Origin: Dictyoglomus sp. NZ13-RE01
GTDB lineage: Bacteria > Dictyoglomota > Dictyoglomia > Dictyoglomales > Dictyoglomaceae
Direction of reading: 5' to 3'
Assembly (NCBI GenBank): GCA_002878375.1
Contig: NIRF01000009.1
Coordinates: forward strand, 23,404 to 87,403
Length of the DNA: 64,000 bases
This document shows, one piece after another, positions 48,442-56,895 of this stretch; the stretch's first letter is position 1; every line of letters starts with the position of its first letter. The translations under genes were made by a program, and so were the position numbers. The notes under the pieces were generated by a model. The model worked only from the letters and a program-made list of their open reading frames with translations. It was not told the origin of the DNA and did no database searches.

Positions 48442-48447
48442 AGAGAT

Positions 48448-48453
48448 ATTATA
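48448..48453 (-). promoter_or_regulatory. Extended -10 box of rlmI at leaderless spacing
   Basis: TGGTATAAT on the minus strand, with six bases between the hexamer and the GTG at 48441. No convincing -35 box; the TGn extension can compensate. Confidence 0.6.
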
Positions 48454-48487
48454 CCAGATTATTAGAAATGGGGAAGGTTTGAGTTTA

Positions 48488-48677
48488 TAAAAAAAGAAGC
48501 CACAGGCTCAACGGACCCTCCGGATTTTCATGGCAATCACCCCCTTTGCTTTCAGCCTCCTTTATCTCCTTCAGTAATCAGGGAAACTCTACTTCCCCTT
48601 TCCCAAAGGTCAGGAGACCTACTCCGCCACAGGGAGCCTTGCCACGGTCCTCCATCGGACCCCTTGATGCCTGTGGC
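48488..48677 (-). ncRNA. Structured RNA of about 190 nt with own promoter and terminator, family unassigned
   Basis: The 5' end GCCACAGGC (48677-48669) pairs perfectly with GCCTGTGGC at the 3' end (48507-48499); after one bulged base four more pairs (UCAA/UUGA) form. Inside, UGGCAA/UUGCCA and GGACC/GGUCC can extend the rod, and a GGGGAA/UUUCCC hairpin caps it. A U-run (TTCTTTTTTT) follows the closing stem and a promoter stands 7 nt before the first G. GC content is far above the surroundings. Length and rod shape recall 6S RNA, but no diagnostic motif of 6S, SRP RNA, tmRNA, RNase P RNA or a known riboswitch was recognised. Confidence 0.8.
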
Positions 48678-48683
48678 AATTAT

Positions 48684-48711
48684 ATTATACCAAATCCATT
48701 CAAAAAATCAA
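48684..48711 (-). promoter_or_regulatory. Promoter of the structured ncRNA
   Basis: Minus strand TTGATT (48706-48711), 16-bp spacer, TATAAT (48684-48689). The seventh base after the -10 box is the first G of the RNA's closing stem. Confidence 0.8.
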
Positions 48712-48843
48712 CCCTTATTAAAATTATGTTAAAATCTTTCTTTTAGAAAACATCTATTTCTAAAACATAGCTTTTACAATACCTTAACATTGTCAAGAGG
48801 GAAAATTTTAAAAAAGAGAGTATATTTTTCCCTCACTTTCTAA

Positions 48844-49248
48844 TTATTTTTGTTTTTTTAAATTAATGAGTCCTTCCTTACAATATCCTAATTTGAACCA
48901 TTCACAATCTCTGCAGATATTTTCAAATTCTTCTATGGAAAGTTTAGTTAAAATAGTGTAAACCTCGCTTGGTAAAATGTTATGGAAGTTTGTAAATCCA
49001 TTTTTCTTCAAAAACTCCAAGAGCTTTGTATCTAATTTTTTAACCTTATCTTCAAATTTACACACACTGTTTATGAGATTAGGACAGCCCTTACATATTT
49101 AATCTGGATCTAAAATAAGATTTATTTTGGTGTTTTCAAAGATAACTTTTGTATATATCTTCTTGAAATTTTCTACAAAGTTTTCTCCATATCCTAATCC
49201 TCTAAATCCAAGAAAACATAAAAGATGATGAAATCTTAAATTAATCAT
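48844..49248 (-). pseudogene. DUF1284 gene with an in-frame stop
   Basis: From the ATG at 49248 the frame reads INLRFHHLLCFLGFRGLGYG, the DUF1284 signature, to ILDPD, then TAA (49099-49101), then ICKGCPNLINSVCKFEDKV and on to the stop at 48844. In the family the stop position is normally an acidic residue (PDDIC or similar), so a GAA to TAA change is the simplest explanation. The cysteines, which suggest metal or Fe-S binding, are all kept. The downstream 73 codons could start at a GTG at 49065 but would lack the N-terminal domain. Confidence 0.82.
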
Positions 49249-49284
49249 ATTTTGATTATAGAAAATTTCATATTATAATAAACC

Positions 49285-49845
49285 ATGATCTTTAAAGATA
49301 CAAAGTTTATAATAAAAAGAGATTCTGGAGTACTAAGTCCTTTTGCCTCTTTTAATATTTTTTCTTATGATGGTAAATTTGTTGCTTTTGCAAAGGATGA
49401 AAATAGAAATATTGTTACTCATTTTGTAAAAAGACTTGGAAAGTTAAGGGCTCTAGCTCCTGTTTATTTGAAGGTAAAAGATTTGTTTGGTGTAAGCGTT
49501 ATAAATATAAATTCTCATCCCAGAGTTTTTTACTCCCTCTATGATCTATGGACCATAAATGGAGAGAAATATTTTATAAAACCTAAAATTTTCCCAATTC
49601 CAAATGTTATGGAGATATGGGATAGTTTTAACAAAATCGGAGAAGTAATAGGAAGAACAATCTTTGACGGGGTTAATAGGGAAGTTGCTATTTTTTCTTG
49701 GAGCCAATCTGATTTCTTAAATTGGTATGATGAAGGGTTTTTAGAAGTATTAGAAGAAGATTGGATAGATATATCTTTAGGAATAGCCTTAATAAAGGGG
49801 GCTCATATCAAACCAATGGAGTTGACCCCCCTCCCTGTATTTTAA
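49285..49845 (+). CDS. Hypothetical beta-rich protein
   Basis: 186 residues, no signal or membrane helix, family not recognised with confidence. Repeated pattern of beta strands (KFIIKRDSG, FNIFSYDGKFVAFAKDE, YFIKPKIF, IGEVIGRTIFDG) vaguely recalls the tubby/scramblase-like LURP-one fold. The promoter region is shared with the divergent DUF1284 pseudogene. It converges on the GH44 gene with a 4-bp gap. Confidence 0.55.
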   Translation: MIFKDTKFIIKRDSGVLSPFASFNIFSYDGKFVAFAKDENRNIVTHFVKRLGKLRALAPVYLKVKDLFGVSVININSHPRVFYSLYDLWTINGEKYFIKPKIFPIPNVMEIWDSFNKIGEVIGRTIFDGVNREVAIFSWSQSDFLNWYDEGFLEVLEEDWIDISLGIALIKGAHIKPMELTPLPVF

Positions 49846-49849
49846 ATGA

Positions 49850-51515
49850 CTATTCCAATACTAAATGGTAAACAGTGAGAGGTGGAATATTTATTTGGAA
49901 GCTATTGTTTTGAATATTATTTACCTCTCCCATTTTTCTTATTTCAGGAGATGAATAGTCAAAACCATATATAACTGAAGTAGAATAGTTTTTGCTTGCA
50001 TTATTAATAACTATACTTACTTTTCCTACTTTATCTAAATTTCTATTTATTATGATAATGTGTAATTTATTATCAGATTCTCCGTGAATAGCTGAGTATA
50101 CAGGTAAGTTTTCAACATCTGTGGTTTCTGCCTTTACACATGTATCTCCATATTTTGAGCCCTTTCCATCATAGTTCAGATATATGTTATAGGCGCTTTT
50201 TGCGTAGGTTCCACTATCTCCCCATCTTGTGGCAAGATATACTCCATACTTTCCAAAAATACCAAGCACATCTACAAGGGCAATTCCACCTGATATATCA
50301 TTTCTTCCTCCATAATCAAATTCTGTAATAGCAAGTTTTGTCCCTGGATAGTATGTGTTTATATCGTTTATTATATTTGTTAGTATAGGTAGATATTCAG
50401 GAAACCATTGATTTATCCAACTGTTTTCTCCTGCTGTAATTTGTCCCTTTTGTGTAGTTTTATAAGTTGGATCCCATAAGGTTCTTGGGGCTTGCATTCT
50501 TGCATATCTCATCTCTGGGCTTGTATTGTTTTCTCCATCAAAACATATTCTTACTCCATTTGGGTCTCTTGCTTCTGGATACCAATGGAGAGAAAGTACA
50601 TCTAAAAGCCTCTTTCCAGCTTTTTGAGACTCTTCTCTCATTTTTTCTAAGTAATAGCTTATAAACCATCTATGATTTCCTTTTTACACTGGACCAATCA
50701 GGAGCATTCTGTAGGCTAAGAAATCCCATGAATCCATAGGATTCGTATCCAAATACTTCTGCATACGGATCAATTTCTTTAATAACCTGCGCAAGGGATA
50801 CAGATTTAGATATTAATTCATCACATGTAACAGGGTTAGGATGAATTCTTGGATGGATGGAATTCCATAGATCTGGTTCATTATCAAGTAAGTATCCTTT
50901 TATTCCATTATTTGTATTTGCTCTACCATATCTATTTGTGAGAAAGTTTATAAACTCATCCATATAAACATAGTTATCTGATGTATCTGGAGTAAGAGAT
51001 AGAGAAGAGTCCTTTTTGAATTTTACTTCTGCCCATCTTGGGGAGGGAGCAGTTTCATTCTCCTTAACCTCTCCGTTAGCATCCTTTGCTACATATCCTG
51101 CCATCTGTAAGGTAACAGCACTGTATGCCCCTATCTCTAAGGACTTTTCATGAAACTTTTGTATCACAATGGCAGGAATGTTATATTGGTTTTGAGGTAT
51201 GCCCATTACCCATGGGAGATAATAATCGCTACTATGGTACCAGTCTGAACCTGCATTGGAACAATTATTTTCCCAATTATATCCTGTTAATCTATTTCCT
51301 CCAATTCTTCTTGCTGTATGGTTTACTCCTTCTATATCTTGGTTAGCTCCGTAAATATATGGACTTATTGGGGTTCTTTCAGAAGATGAATCAATTGTTA
51401 TTTGAGCATCAAATTCTCCTGAAATAATCACCTCTTCACCTCCTAAAGTTTTTGGAGCACATCCTGTGAGAAGAAGAATTAGGGTTAATACAAGTAAAAT
51501 CTTAACAAATTGCAA
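49850..51515 (-). pseudogene. GH44 endoglucanase/xyloglucanase lipoprotein, single-base frameshift
   Basis: Starts at a TTG (51515) after AGGAGGTGA. Lipoprotein signal with lipobox LTGC (Cys19). Acid/base Glu213 in LLDNEPDLW. Homology leaves this frame at DWSSVK (about 50,690), where the frame hits TAG at 50670, and resumes in the next frame as KGNHRWFISYYLEKM and VLSLHWYPEA, with nucleophile Glu in LAITEFDYGG. The break is at GTAAAAAGG: four A instead of five would restore V-K-G-N. Otherwise full length (about 555 codons). GH44 enzymes cut beta-1,4-glucan and xyloglucan outside the cell. Confidence 0.85.
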
Positions 51516-51562
51516 AAAATCACCTCCTATTTACAATTTTTTATATTTTATCACATACATAC

Positions 51563-51609
51563 TTGATGAAAATGTTTTTATAGGTTATCATTATAAAAAC
51601 GTTTTTATA
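51563..51609 (+). promoter_or_regulatory. Promoter and LacI-like operator with three half-sites
   Basis: TTGATG (51563-51568), 17 bp, TATCAT (51586-51591). TATAAAAACGTTTTTATA at 51592-51609 is a perfect 18-bp palindrome with a central CG, as in LacI-family operators; a third half-site GTTTTTATA lies at 51574-51582. It stands between the GH44 gene and the UroD-like gene and could control either. Confidence 0.65.
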
Positions 51610-51621
51610 AGGGGGAATTTT

Positions 51622-52626
51622 ATGAATAAGTGGATCAATAGAATTTATGAAAACTATCCCAAAAGATTTTCTTTCCCAATTCTTACATATCCTATTTTAA
51701 AAATCCTTGGTTATAATGTGGCTCAAATGCTTACAGATTCAGAGATACATTATCTTTGTTTAATGAAGATAATGGAGAAGTTTGATGTGTATGGAGTTGC
51801 AACTGCAATGGACCTTTCTGTAGAGGCGGAAGAATTCGGATGTAGTATAGATTTTGAAGAGGAAGAGGTACCAAAGGTTAAAAAACCATTAATTAGTAGT
51901 TTAGAAGATATAAAATACATTAAGGTTTCTGAAGTTGGCAGAAAAAGAACTAAAATTGTTCTTGAAACCTTAGAAAGGGTTTTAAAAGAAAATCCAAGAA
52001 TTCCTGTTTTTGGAAGCATGATAGGTCCCTTTTCTTTATCCATAAGGTTATATGATATTAATGAAATAATGGTAAACCTTATTGAAGAGCCAGAAAAAGT
52101 CCACGAACTTCTTGAAAAAACTTTTGAGTTTTTACTCTCATATGGAAAAGAGATGAAGAGGTTGGGAGCAAAAGGAGTATTGATAGCAGAACCGGCAGCA
52201 GGTCTTTTATCTCCTAAGTTTTGTGATGAGTTTTCTTCAAGCTATATTAAAAGAATAACTGATAATTTGCAGGATGAACATTTTATTGTAATACTTCATA
52301 ATTGTGGAAATACTCAGAAACTTGTAGATTCTATGGTATCTACAGGTAGTAAAATACTTCATTTTGGAAATGCGGTAGATTTGAAAAAGGATATAATAGG
52401 AAAGGTTCCTGAAAATATTATTGTTATGGGCAATTTAGATCCTGTTAATGTATTTATGAAAGGAGAAGTAAAAGAGATTTATAATAAAACTATTAATCTC
52501 TTAGAAGAATTGAAGGATTATAAAAATTTTGTGATATCTTCAGGTTGTGATATTCCTTATAGAACTCCTTTAGAAAATATTGAGGCTTTCTTCTCTGCAG
52601 TCAAAGATTACAATGAAAAATTATAA
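51622..52626 (+). CDS. Uroporphyrinogen decarboxylase superfamily protein, MtaA/CmuA-like methyltransferase
   Basis: 334 residues from the ATG at 51622, which has GGGGGAA upstream; the open frame reaches back to 51466 but through low-complexity leader. UroD fold with MDLSVEAEEFGC, FGSMIGPFSLSIRLYD, LIAEPAAGLLSP, LHNCGNTQ (His-x-Cys zinc motif), NAVDLKKD and MGNLDPVN. The HxCG zinc site marks the MtaA-type branch that moves methyl groups between corrinoid proteins and thiols. Overlaps a RACo-like gene by 14 bp, which supports corrinoid chemistry. No corrinoid-binding protein is in the window. Confidence 0.8.
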   Translation: MNKWINRIYENYPKRFSFPILTYPILKILGYNVAQMLTDSEIHYLCLMKIMEKFDVYGVATAMDLSVEAEEFGCSIDFEEEEVPKVKKPLISSLEDIKYIKVSEVGRKRTKIVLETLERVLKENPRIPVFGSMIGPFSLSIRLYDINEIMVNLIEEPEKVHELLEKTFEFLLSYGKEMKRLGAKGVLIAEPAAGLLSPKFCDEFSSSYIKRITDNLQDEHFIVILHNCGNTQKLVDSMVSTGSKILHFGNAVDLKKDIIGKVPENIIVMGNLDPVNVFMKGEVKEIYNKTINLLEELKDYKNFVISSGCDIPYRTPLENIEAFFSAVKDYNEKL

Positions 52627-54328
52627 AGTATTTTATAAGGATAAAGTGTTTATAAGTGATGAGAGAAATTTATTAAAAATCTTTCAAAAAGAGAAAGTTA
52701 AAATTTCTGCGCCCTGCGGAGGGAAAGGTTTATGTGGTAAGTGCAAAGTAAAGATAGAGAAAGGTAATGTTTCTCCTCTTACAGAAGTAGAAAAATCCTT
52801 TTTAAGAGAGTATGAGATAAAAAATAATGTGCGTCTTGCATGTCAGGTTTTTATAGAGGATGAAGTTTATGTTGCCCCTTTAGAGGATGAGAGAAATATA
52901 AATATCCTTACTAATTTTTTATTGGAAGCTTATTATCCTATTAACCCTGAGGTTAAGGTTAAAGCTTTTAAATTAGAAAAGCCTGATCTTACTAATCAAA
53001 CTTCTTATCATGATAGACTTCTTTCTTACTTTGATAATAAATACAAAATTGCTAATATCTTTTTGATAAGAAAGATTCCTGATTATTTTAAAAATAATAA
53101 TTTTTTAGGGAACGTCATAGTTTATAAGGATGAGATCATTGATATAAGAGAAGAAAGCTTTAATGATCCTTTGGGGCTTGCCATAGATCTTGGCACAACC
53201 ACTATTGTTATGAAAATATTAAGTTTATCTAATGGGAGAGAGATCTGGAATACCTCCTTTAGAAATCCCTTGAATGTTTTTGGGGCGGATGTTATTTCCC
53301 TTATTGGGTATACTATGGAGAATGAGAGAGGAATAGATACACTAAATTATACTCTTGTTTCTGAGATTAAGGAGAGACTCAAAAACTTTCAGAGATTATC
53401 GGATATATATGAGATTGCTTTATCTGGAAATCCTACTATGACACACATTTTCATTGGTGTAAATCCAGAATCCATATCTTTTTCTCCTTACATTCCTGTG
53501 TTTACATCTTCTCTAACCTTTGATGCCCTTTCTCTTAATTTTCATAATATAAATCCTTTTTCTAAAATATATACCTTCCCTCTTATATCTGGATATGTTG
53601 GGGGAGATATTTTGGCTGGTATATTGGCTATTCAGCTTTGGAGGGAGGATGGAAATGTTATTTTTATAGATATGGGAACAAATGGGGAGATTGTTTTAAA
53701 AAGTGGTGATATTATTTATTCTTGCGCTACTGCATGTGGACCTGCTTTTGAAGGGGGAAATATTAGTATGGGAATGAATGCAGAAGAGGGAGCTATTGAT
53801 CATGTTTGGGTTGATGAAGGAAAGTTACGGTTTAGTACTATAGGTGAAAGTAGGGAAAGGGGAATGTGTGGGACAGGATTAATAGACGTGGTAGCAAAAG
53901 GCTTGGAACTTGGGCTTATTGATAATACAGGAAAAATCAAAGGCGGAGAAATAGAGCTTGGAAATGTGAAGATTTTGCAAAAGGATATTAGAGAATTTCA
54001 GTTGGCAAAGTCCGCTATAAGGTCTGGTATTGAAATATTATTAAGGGAGGCAGGTATAAAAGTAGAAGATGTGGATAAGATTTTTCTTGCAGGTGCCTTT
54101 GGGAGCTTTATAAATATTGAGAATACCATTAAGGTGGGTTTAATCCCTAAGATAGAAAGGAGAAAGGTAATTCCAGTTGGAAATTCATCCTTAAAGGGAG
54201 CAGAACTTGTACTTTTAAATAAGCATTATAAAAAAATTGCAGAACTCTTATCTAAAAGGGTTAAATATACTGAGCTTTCATCTCGTAAAGACTTTCAGGA
54301 CCTCTTTGTAGAGTTCATGTATTTTTAG
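52613..54328 (+). CDS. RACo-like reductive activator of corrinoid proteins (2Fe-2S, ASKHA fold)
   Basis: 571 residues from the ATG at 52613. N-terminal ferredoxin domain with CGGKGLCGKC and a further Cys in RLACQV (2Fe-2S ligands), linker, then a large ATPase-like domain with AIDLGTTTIVMK and FIDMGTNGEIV phosphate loops and the end FLAGAFGSFI. In O-demethylase and methanol systems RACo re-reduces Co(II) corrinoid. It is coupled with the UroD-like gene. An IS605-like element begins 22 bp after its stop. Confidence 0.87.
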   Translation: MKNYKVFYKDKVFISDERNLLKIFQKEKVKISAPCGGKGLCGKCKVKIEKGNVSPLTEVEKSFLREYEIKNNVRLACQVFIEDEVYVAPLEDERNINILTNFLLEAYYPINPEVKVKAFKLEKPDLTNQTSYHDRLLSYFDNKYKIANIFLIRKIPDYFKNNNFLGNVIVYKDEIIDIREESFNDPLGLAIDLGTTTIVMKILSLSNGREIWNTSFRNPLNVFGADVISLIGYTMENERGIDTLNYTLVSEIKERLKNFQRLSDIYEIALSGNPTMTHIFIGVNPESISFSPYIPVFTSSLTFDALSLNFHNINPFSKIYTFPLISGYVGGDILAGILAIQLWREDGNVIFIDMGTNGEIVLKSGDIIYSCATACGPAFEGGNISMGMNAEEGAIDHVWVDEGKLRFSTIGESRERGMCGTGLIDVVAKGLELGLIDNTGKIKGGEIELGNVKILQKDIREFQLAKSAIRSGIEILLREAGIKVEDVDKIFLAGAFGSFINIENTIKVGLIPKIERRKVIPVGNSSLKGAELVLLNKHYKKIAELLSKRVKYTELSSRKDFQDLFVEFMYF

Positions 54329-54365
54329 AAAACATAGATTTTAAGTTTAATATACTCGAAAGGAG

Positions 54366-54389
54366 TCTCCATCTTCTGTAAGATAGAGA
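54366..54389 (+). other. Left-end hairpin of the IS605-like element
   Basis: TCTCCATCTT, loop CTGT, AAGATAGAGA: ten positions with one C-A mismatch. Lies 15 bp inside the left border, as the subterminal hairpins of this group do. GATGAATTGCGATT after it resembles GATGAATGCAATT in the IS608-like left end. Confidence 0.65.
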
Positions 54390-54444
54390 TGAATTGCGAT
54401 TGATAAATAATTTGTTTTAGTATACAATAGACCTGGTGATAATT

Positions 54445-54710
54445 ATGAAGTTTGATACTAATAAACATTATATAGAAGAGATGTAATAGATGATAAAATT
54501 TGAAAACTCTGATTAAGTGGAATCACGAGAAAGACTATATTCATGTTCTATTCAAGGCAACTCCTACAACGCCACTTTCTAAGTTCATAAAAGCTAAAAA
54601 TCAAGCAAAAGCTTTGGAAGGAATATTTTTAGTCAAGAAGTTATTGTCTTATCACAAGTGGTGGTGCTTCAGCTGAAGGAGTAAAAAAAGGAAATGTTGA
54701 AAGCATATAA
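54445..54710 (+). pseudogene. Degenerate tnpA (Y1/HUH transposase)
   Basis: Starts MKFDTNKH like IS200 TnpA but stops after 13 codons. Later pieces in other frames read LIKWNHEKDYIHVLFKATPT, LSKFIKA and LITSGGASAEGVKK, recognisable TnpA segments; the HUH motif is altered (YIH for HIH). Its last codons overlap the tnpB ATG, the native tnpA-tnpB arrangement. Confidence 0.78.
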
Positions 54711-56895
54711 GTATTGTATATGTCCGAACAAAGACCAAATAGAGTTTTTTGAAAAGACCTTTGGTTGTTGCAGATTTGTATGGAACATGATGCTGGAAGA
54801 AAAGCTTGAAGCATTAAGACGGGATAGGAAAATTCCAAGGATAACTCCAGCAAAGTACAAAAGGCAGTATCCTTTTTTAAAAGAAGTTGATAGTCTTGCT
54901 CTTGCAAATGTTCAGCTTCAACAAGAGAAAGCATTTAAGGATCATTTCAATAATCCGAAACATTTTAGCCCTCCGAAGTTCAAGAGGAAGAAAGATGAAC
55001 AGTCATACACGACAAACAATCAGAAAACCAAAAGTGGAAGTGAGACAATCAGGGTAGATTTTGAAAAAGGGCTTTTATATTTACCGAAGATAAAAAGTGC
55101 AATAAAAGCGGAATTTCACAGGAGGTTTGAAGGCAGAATAAAATCAGCAACAGTTGTTAAAACAAAAGCAGGCAGGTATTATGTGAGCATACTTGTAGAT
55201 GTACAGGACCCGAGGAATAAAATTAAAGAACCACAGAATTTTATTTGTGGGATAGATTTAGGGTTGAAAAGTTTTGCAACAGTTGTGAATGATTCAGAGT
55301 GTTTGAAGATTGAATACCCAAGATATCTAATCAAAGCTGAAAAGAAACTGAAAAGGTTACAGAGACAGCTTGCGAGGAAGAAGGAAGGTTCTAAGAATTG
55401 GAAGAAAGCAAGAGAAAGGCTTGCAAAAGAGCATGAATATGTAAAAAATACAAGAGAAGATTTTATGCACAAGATATCGAAAGCCATCATAGACGAGAAT
55501 CAAGTCGTGGTGGTTGAGAGCTTGAATGTAAATGGTTTATCAAGGACAAAGCTTTCGAAGTATGTTCTGGATAGCAGTTTTGCAAGGTTTATAGATTTTC
55601 TAAGGTACAAGGCAGAGTGGTATGGAAGGGAATTAATAGAAGCAGATAGGACATTTCCATCGTCAAAAATGTGCAGTAAATGTGGATACATTTATAAAGA
55701 GCTGAAATTAAGAGATAGAGTATGGAAATGTCCTGAATGTGGAGAAGTTCATGACAGGGACGAGAACGCAGGAAAGAACTTAAGAGACTATGGATATAGA
55801 TGTATAAGAAGTAGTAGGGTGGGGACCACCCGAATTTACGCCTGTGGAGATTGGACCTCTACTGCCATGGATAAAACCATGGTGGCAAGTCTGGCCGATG
55901 AATCAGGAAGCCTACACCTGTTCAAGGTGGATGGTAGTTCACATCCATATAAAAGGGTTTTGAAGGAGGAGGAGTTAATAAACCTTATTAAGGATGTAGA
56001 TGGGATAATAGTAGGAATAGATCCCATAACAGAGAAGGTTTTGGAGAAGGCGGAAAGACTAAAGGTTATATCTAAGTATGGAGTTGGAGTTGATAACATA
56101 GATCTTGAAACTGCCAAAAAGATGGGAATTATAGTTACAAATACACCAGGTGCAAATAGTAATGCTGTTGCAGAGCTCACATTAGGACTCATTTTTTGTG
56201 TACTTAGAAATATTCATGTATCCGATAGGAAGGCAAGGGAAGGTTTTTGGGGAAGGTTTGTGGGATATGAGCTTTATGGAAAAACTCTGGGAATTATAGG
56301 AACGGGAAGTATAGGGAAGAGATTAGTAAGTCTTTTAAAGGGGTTCAATTTGAATATTCTTTGTTATGATATTTATCCAGATTACTCATGGGCAGAAAGG
56401 GAAAATGTGAAATATGTAAGTATGGAGGAGCTTTTGAAAGGCTCTGATATTATTTCTATTCATGTACCATTAACAAAGGATACCCACCATTTAATATCTA
56501 AGAAGGAAATTAGTCTTATGAAGAATTCTGCCATAATAATTAATACCTCAAGAGGTGGAATTATTGATGAGAATGCTCTTTATGAGGCTTTAAGAGATAA
56601 AAGGATTTTGGGAGCAGGGCTTGATGTTTTTGAAAAAGAGCCTCCTGAAAACTCTCCTCTTCTTTCTTTGGATAATGTTGTTGTTACCACCCATATAGGG
56701 GCTCATACAAAGGAGGCAATAGAGAATATGGCAAGTATAGCTACTGAAAATCTAATTTTAGCTTTAAAAAGGGAAAAGCCTAAATTTATTGTTTTAGAGA
56801 GCATTGAAAAGGATGGTAGAATAGAAATTAAAAAATTTTTTGAAGACCTGGCGCCTAATCATGGATATATCAAAAGAAAAGGAGAGAATAGTTAA
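54694..56895 (+). CDS. TnpB fused in frame to a 2-hydroxyacid dehydrogenase
   Basis: 733 codons without a stop. Residues 1-417: TnpB with helical N-terminus, RuvC Asp188 (GIDLGLKS), canonical Glu275 (VVVVESLNVNG), zinc ribbon CSKCG...CPECG and Asp356 (HDRDENAG). From about 418 (PYKRVLKEEELI) it is a D-isomer-specific 2-hydroxyacid dehydrogenase: KYGVGVDNIDLE, NAD motif GTGSIGKRL, catalytic Arg in NTSRGGI, Glu in FEKEPP, His in TTHIGAHT. The join lies at the element's right end. The dehydrogenase has lost its own start and nearly all of its first 45 residues. Either a chimera is made or only TnpB matters. Confidence 0.82.
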   Translation: MLKAYKYCICPNKDQIEFFEKTFGCCRFVWNMMLEEKLEALRRDRKIPRITPAKYKRQYPFLKEVDSLALANVQLQQEKAFKDHFNNPKHFSPPKFKRKKDEQSYTTNNQKTKSGSETIRVDFEKGLLYLPKIKSAIKAEFHRRFEGRIKSATVVKTKAGRYYVSILVDVQDPRNKIKEPQNFICGIDLGLKSFATVVNDSECLKIEYPRYLIKAEKKLKRLQRQLARKKEGSKNWKKARERLAKEHEYVKNTREDFMHKISKAIIDENQVVVVESLNVNGLSRTKLSKYVLDSSFARFIDFLRYKAEWYGRELIEADRTFPSSKMCSKCGYIYKELKLRDRVWKCPECGEVHDRDENAGKNLRDYGYRCIRSSRVGTTRIYACGDWTSTAMDKTMVASLADESGSLHLFKVDGSSHPYKRVLKEEELINLIKDVDGIIVGIDPITEKVLEKAERLKVISKYGVGVDNIDLETAKKMGIIVTNTPGANSNAVAELTLGLIFCVLRNIHVSDRKAREGFWGRFVGYELYGKTLGIIGTGSIGKRLVSLLKGFNLNILCYDIYPDYSWAERENVKYVSMEELLKGSDIISIHVPLTKDTHHLISKKEISLMKNSAIIINTSRGGIIDENALYEALRDKRILGAGLDVFEKEPPENSPLLSLDNVVVTTHIGAHTKEAIENMASIATENLILALKREKPKFIVLESIEKDGRIEIKKFFEDLAPNHGYIKRKGENS

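Larger units (their letters stand above)
54351..55943 (+). mobile_element. IS200/IS605-group element (IS605-like, TTTAA target) with decayed tnpA and tnpB
   Basis: Left flank ends TTTAA (54346-54350). The right end is an imperfect hairpin (about 55911-55936) followed by TAGTTCAC (55935-55942); one A at each side makes the border ambiguous by 1 bp. Joining the flanks gives AAG TTT AAT CCA TAT, that is KFNPY, which continues the dehydrogenase as expected for its family (NPYxR). So the element sits inside the dehydrogenase gene. Confidence 0.75.

Noticed and set aside
48488..48677. Assignment of the structured RNA as tmRNA, SRP RNA, RNase P RNA or cobalamin riboswitch
   Set aside because: Diagnostic parts (tag frame and CCA end, domain IV loop, GAGGAAAGTCC, B12 box) were looked for and not seen.
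48546..48746. 66-codon plus-strand reading frame
   Set aside because: It lies antisense to the structured RNA and its promoter, has no ribosome site and no sensible protein pattern.
48844..49065. Independent 73-residue Cys-containing protein
   Set aside because: Reading through the upstream TAA gives a full DUF1284 protein, so this is the tail of a broken gene.
51466..51621. Extended N-terminus of the UroD-like protein
   Set aside because: The leader would run through the GH44 start, promoter and operator palindrome; the ATG at 51622 has a proper ribosome site.
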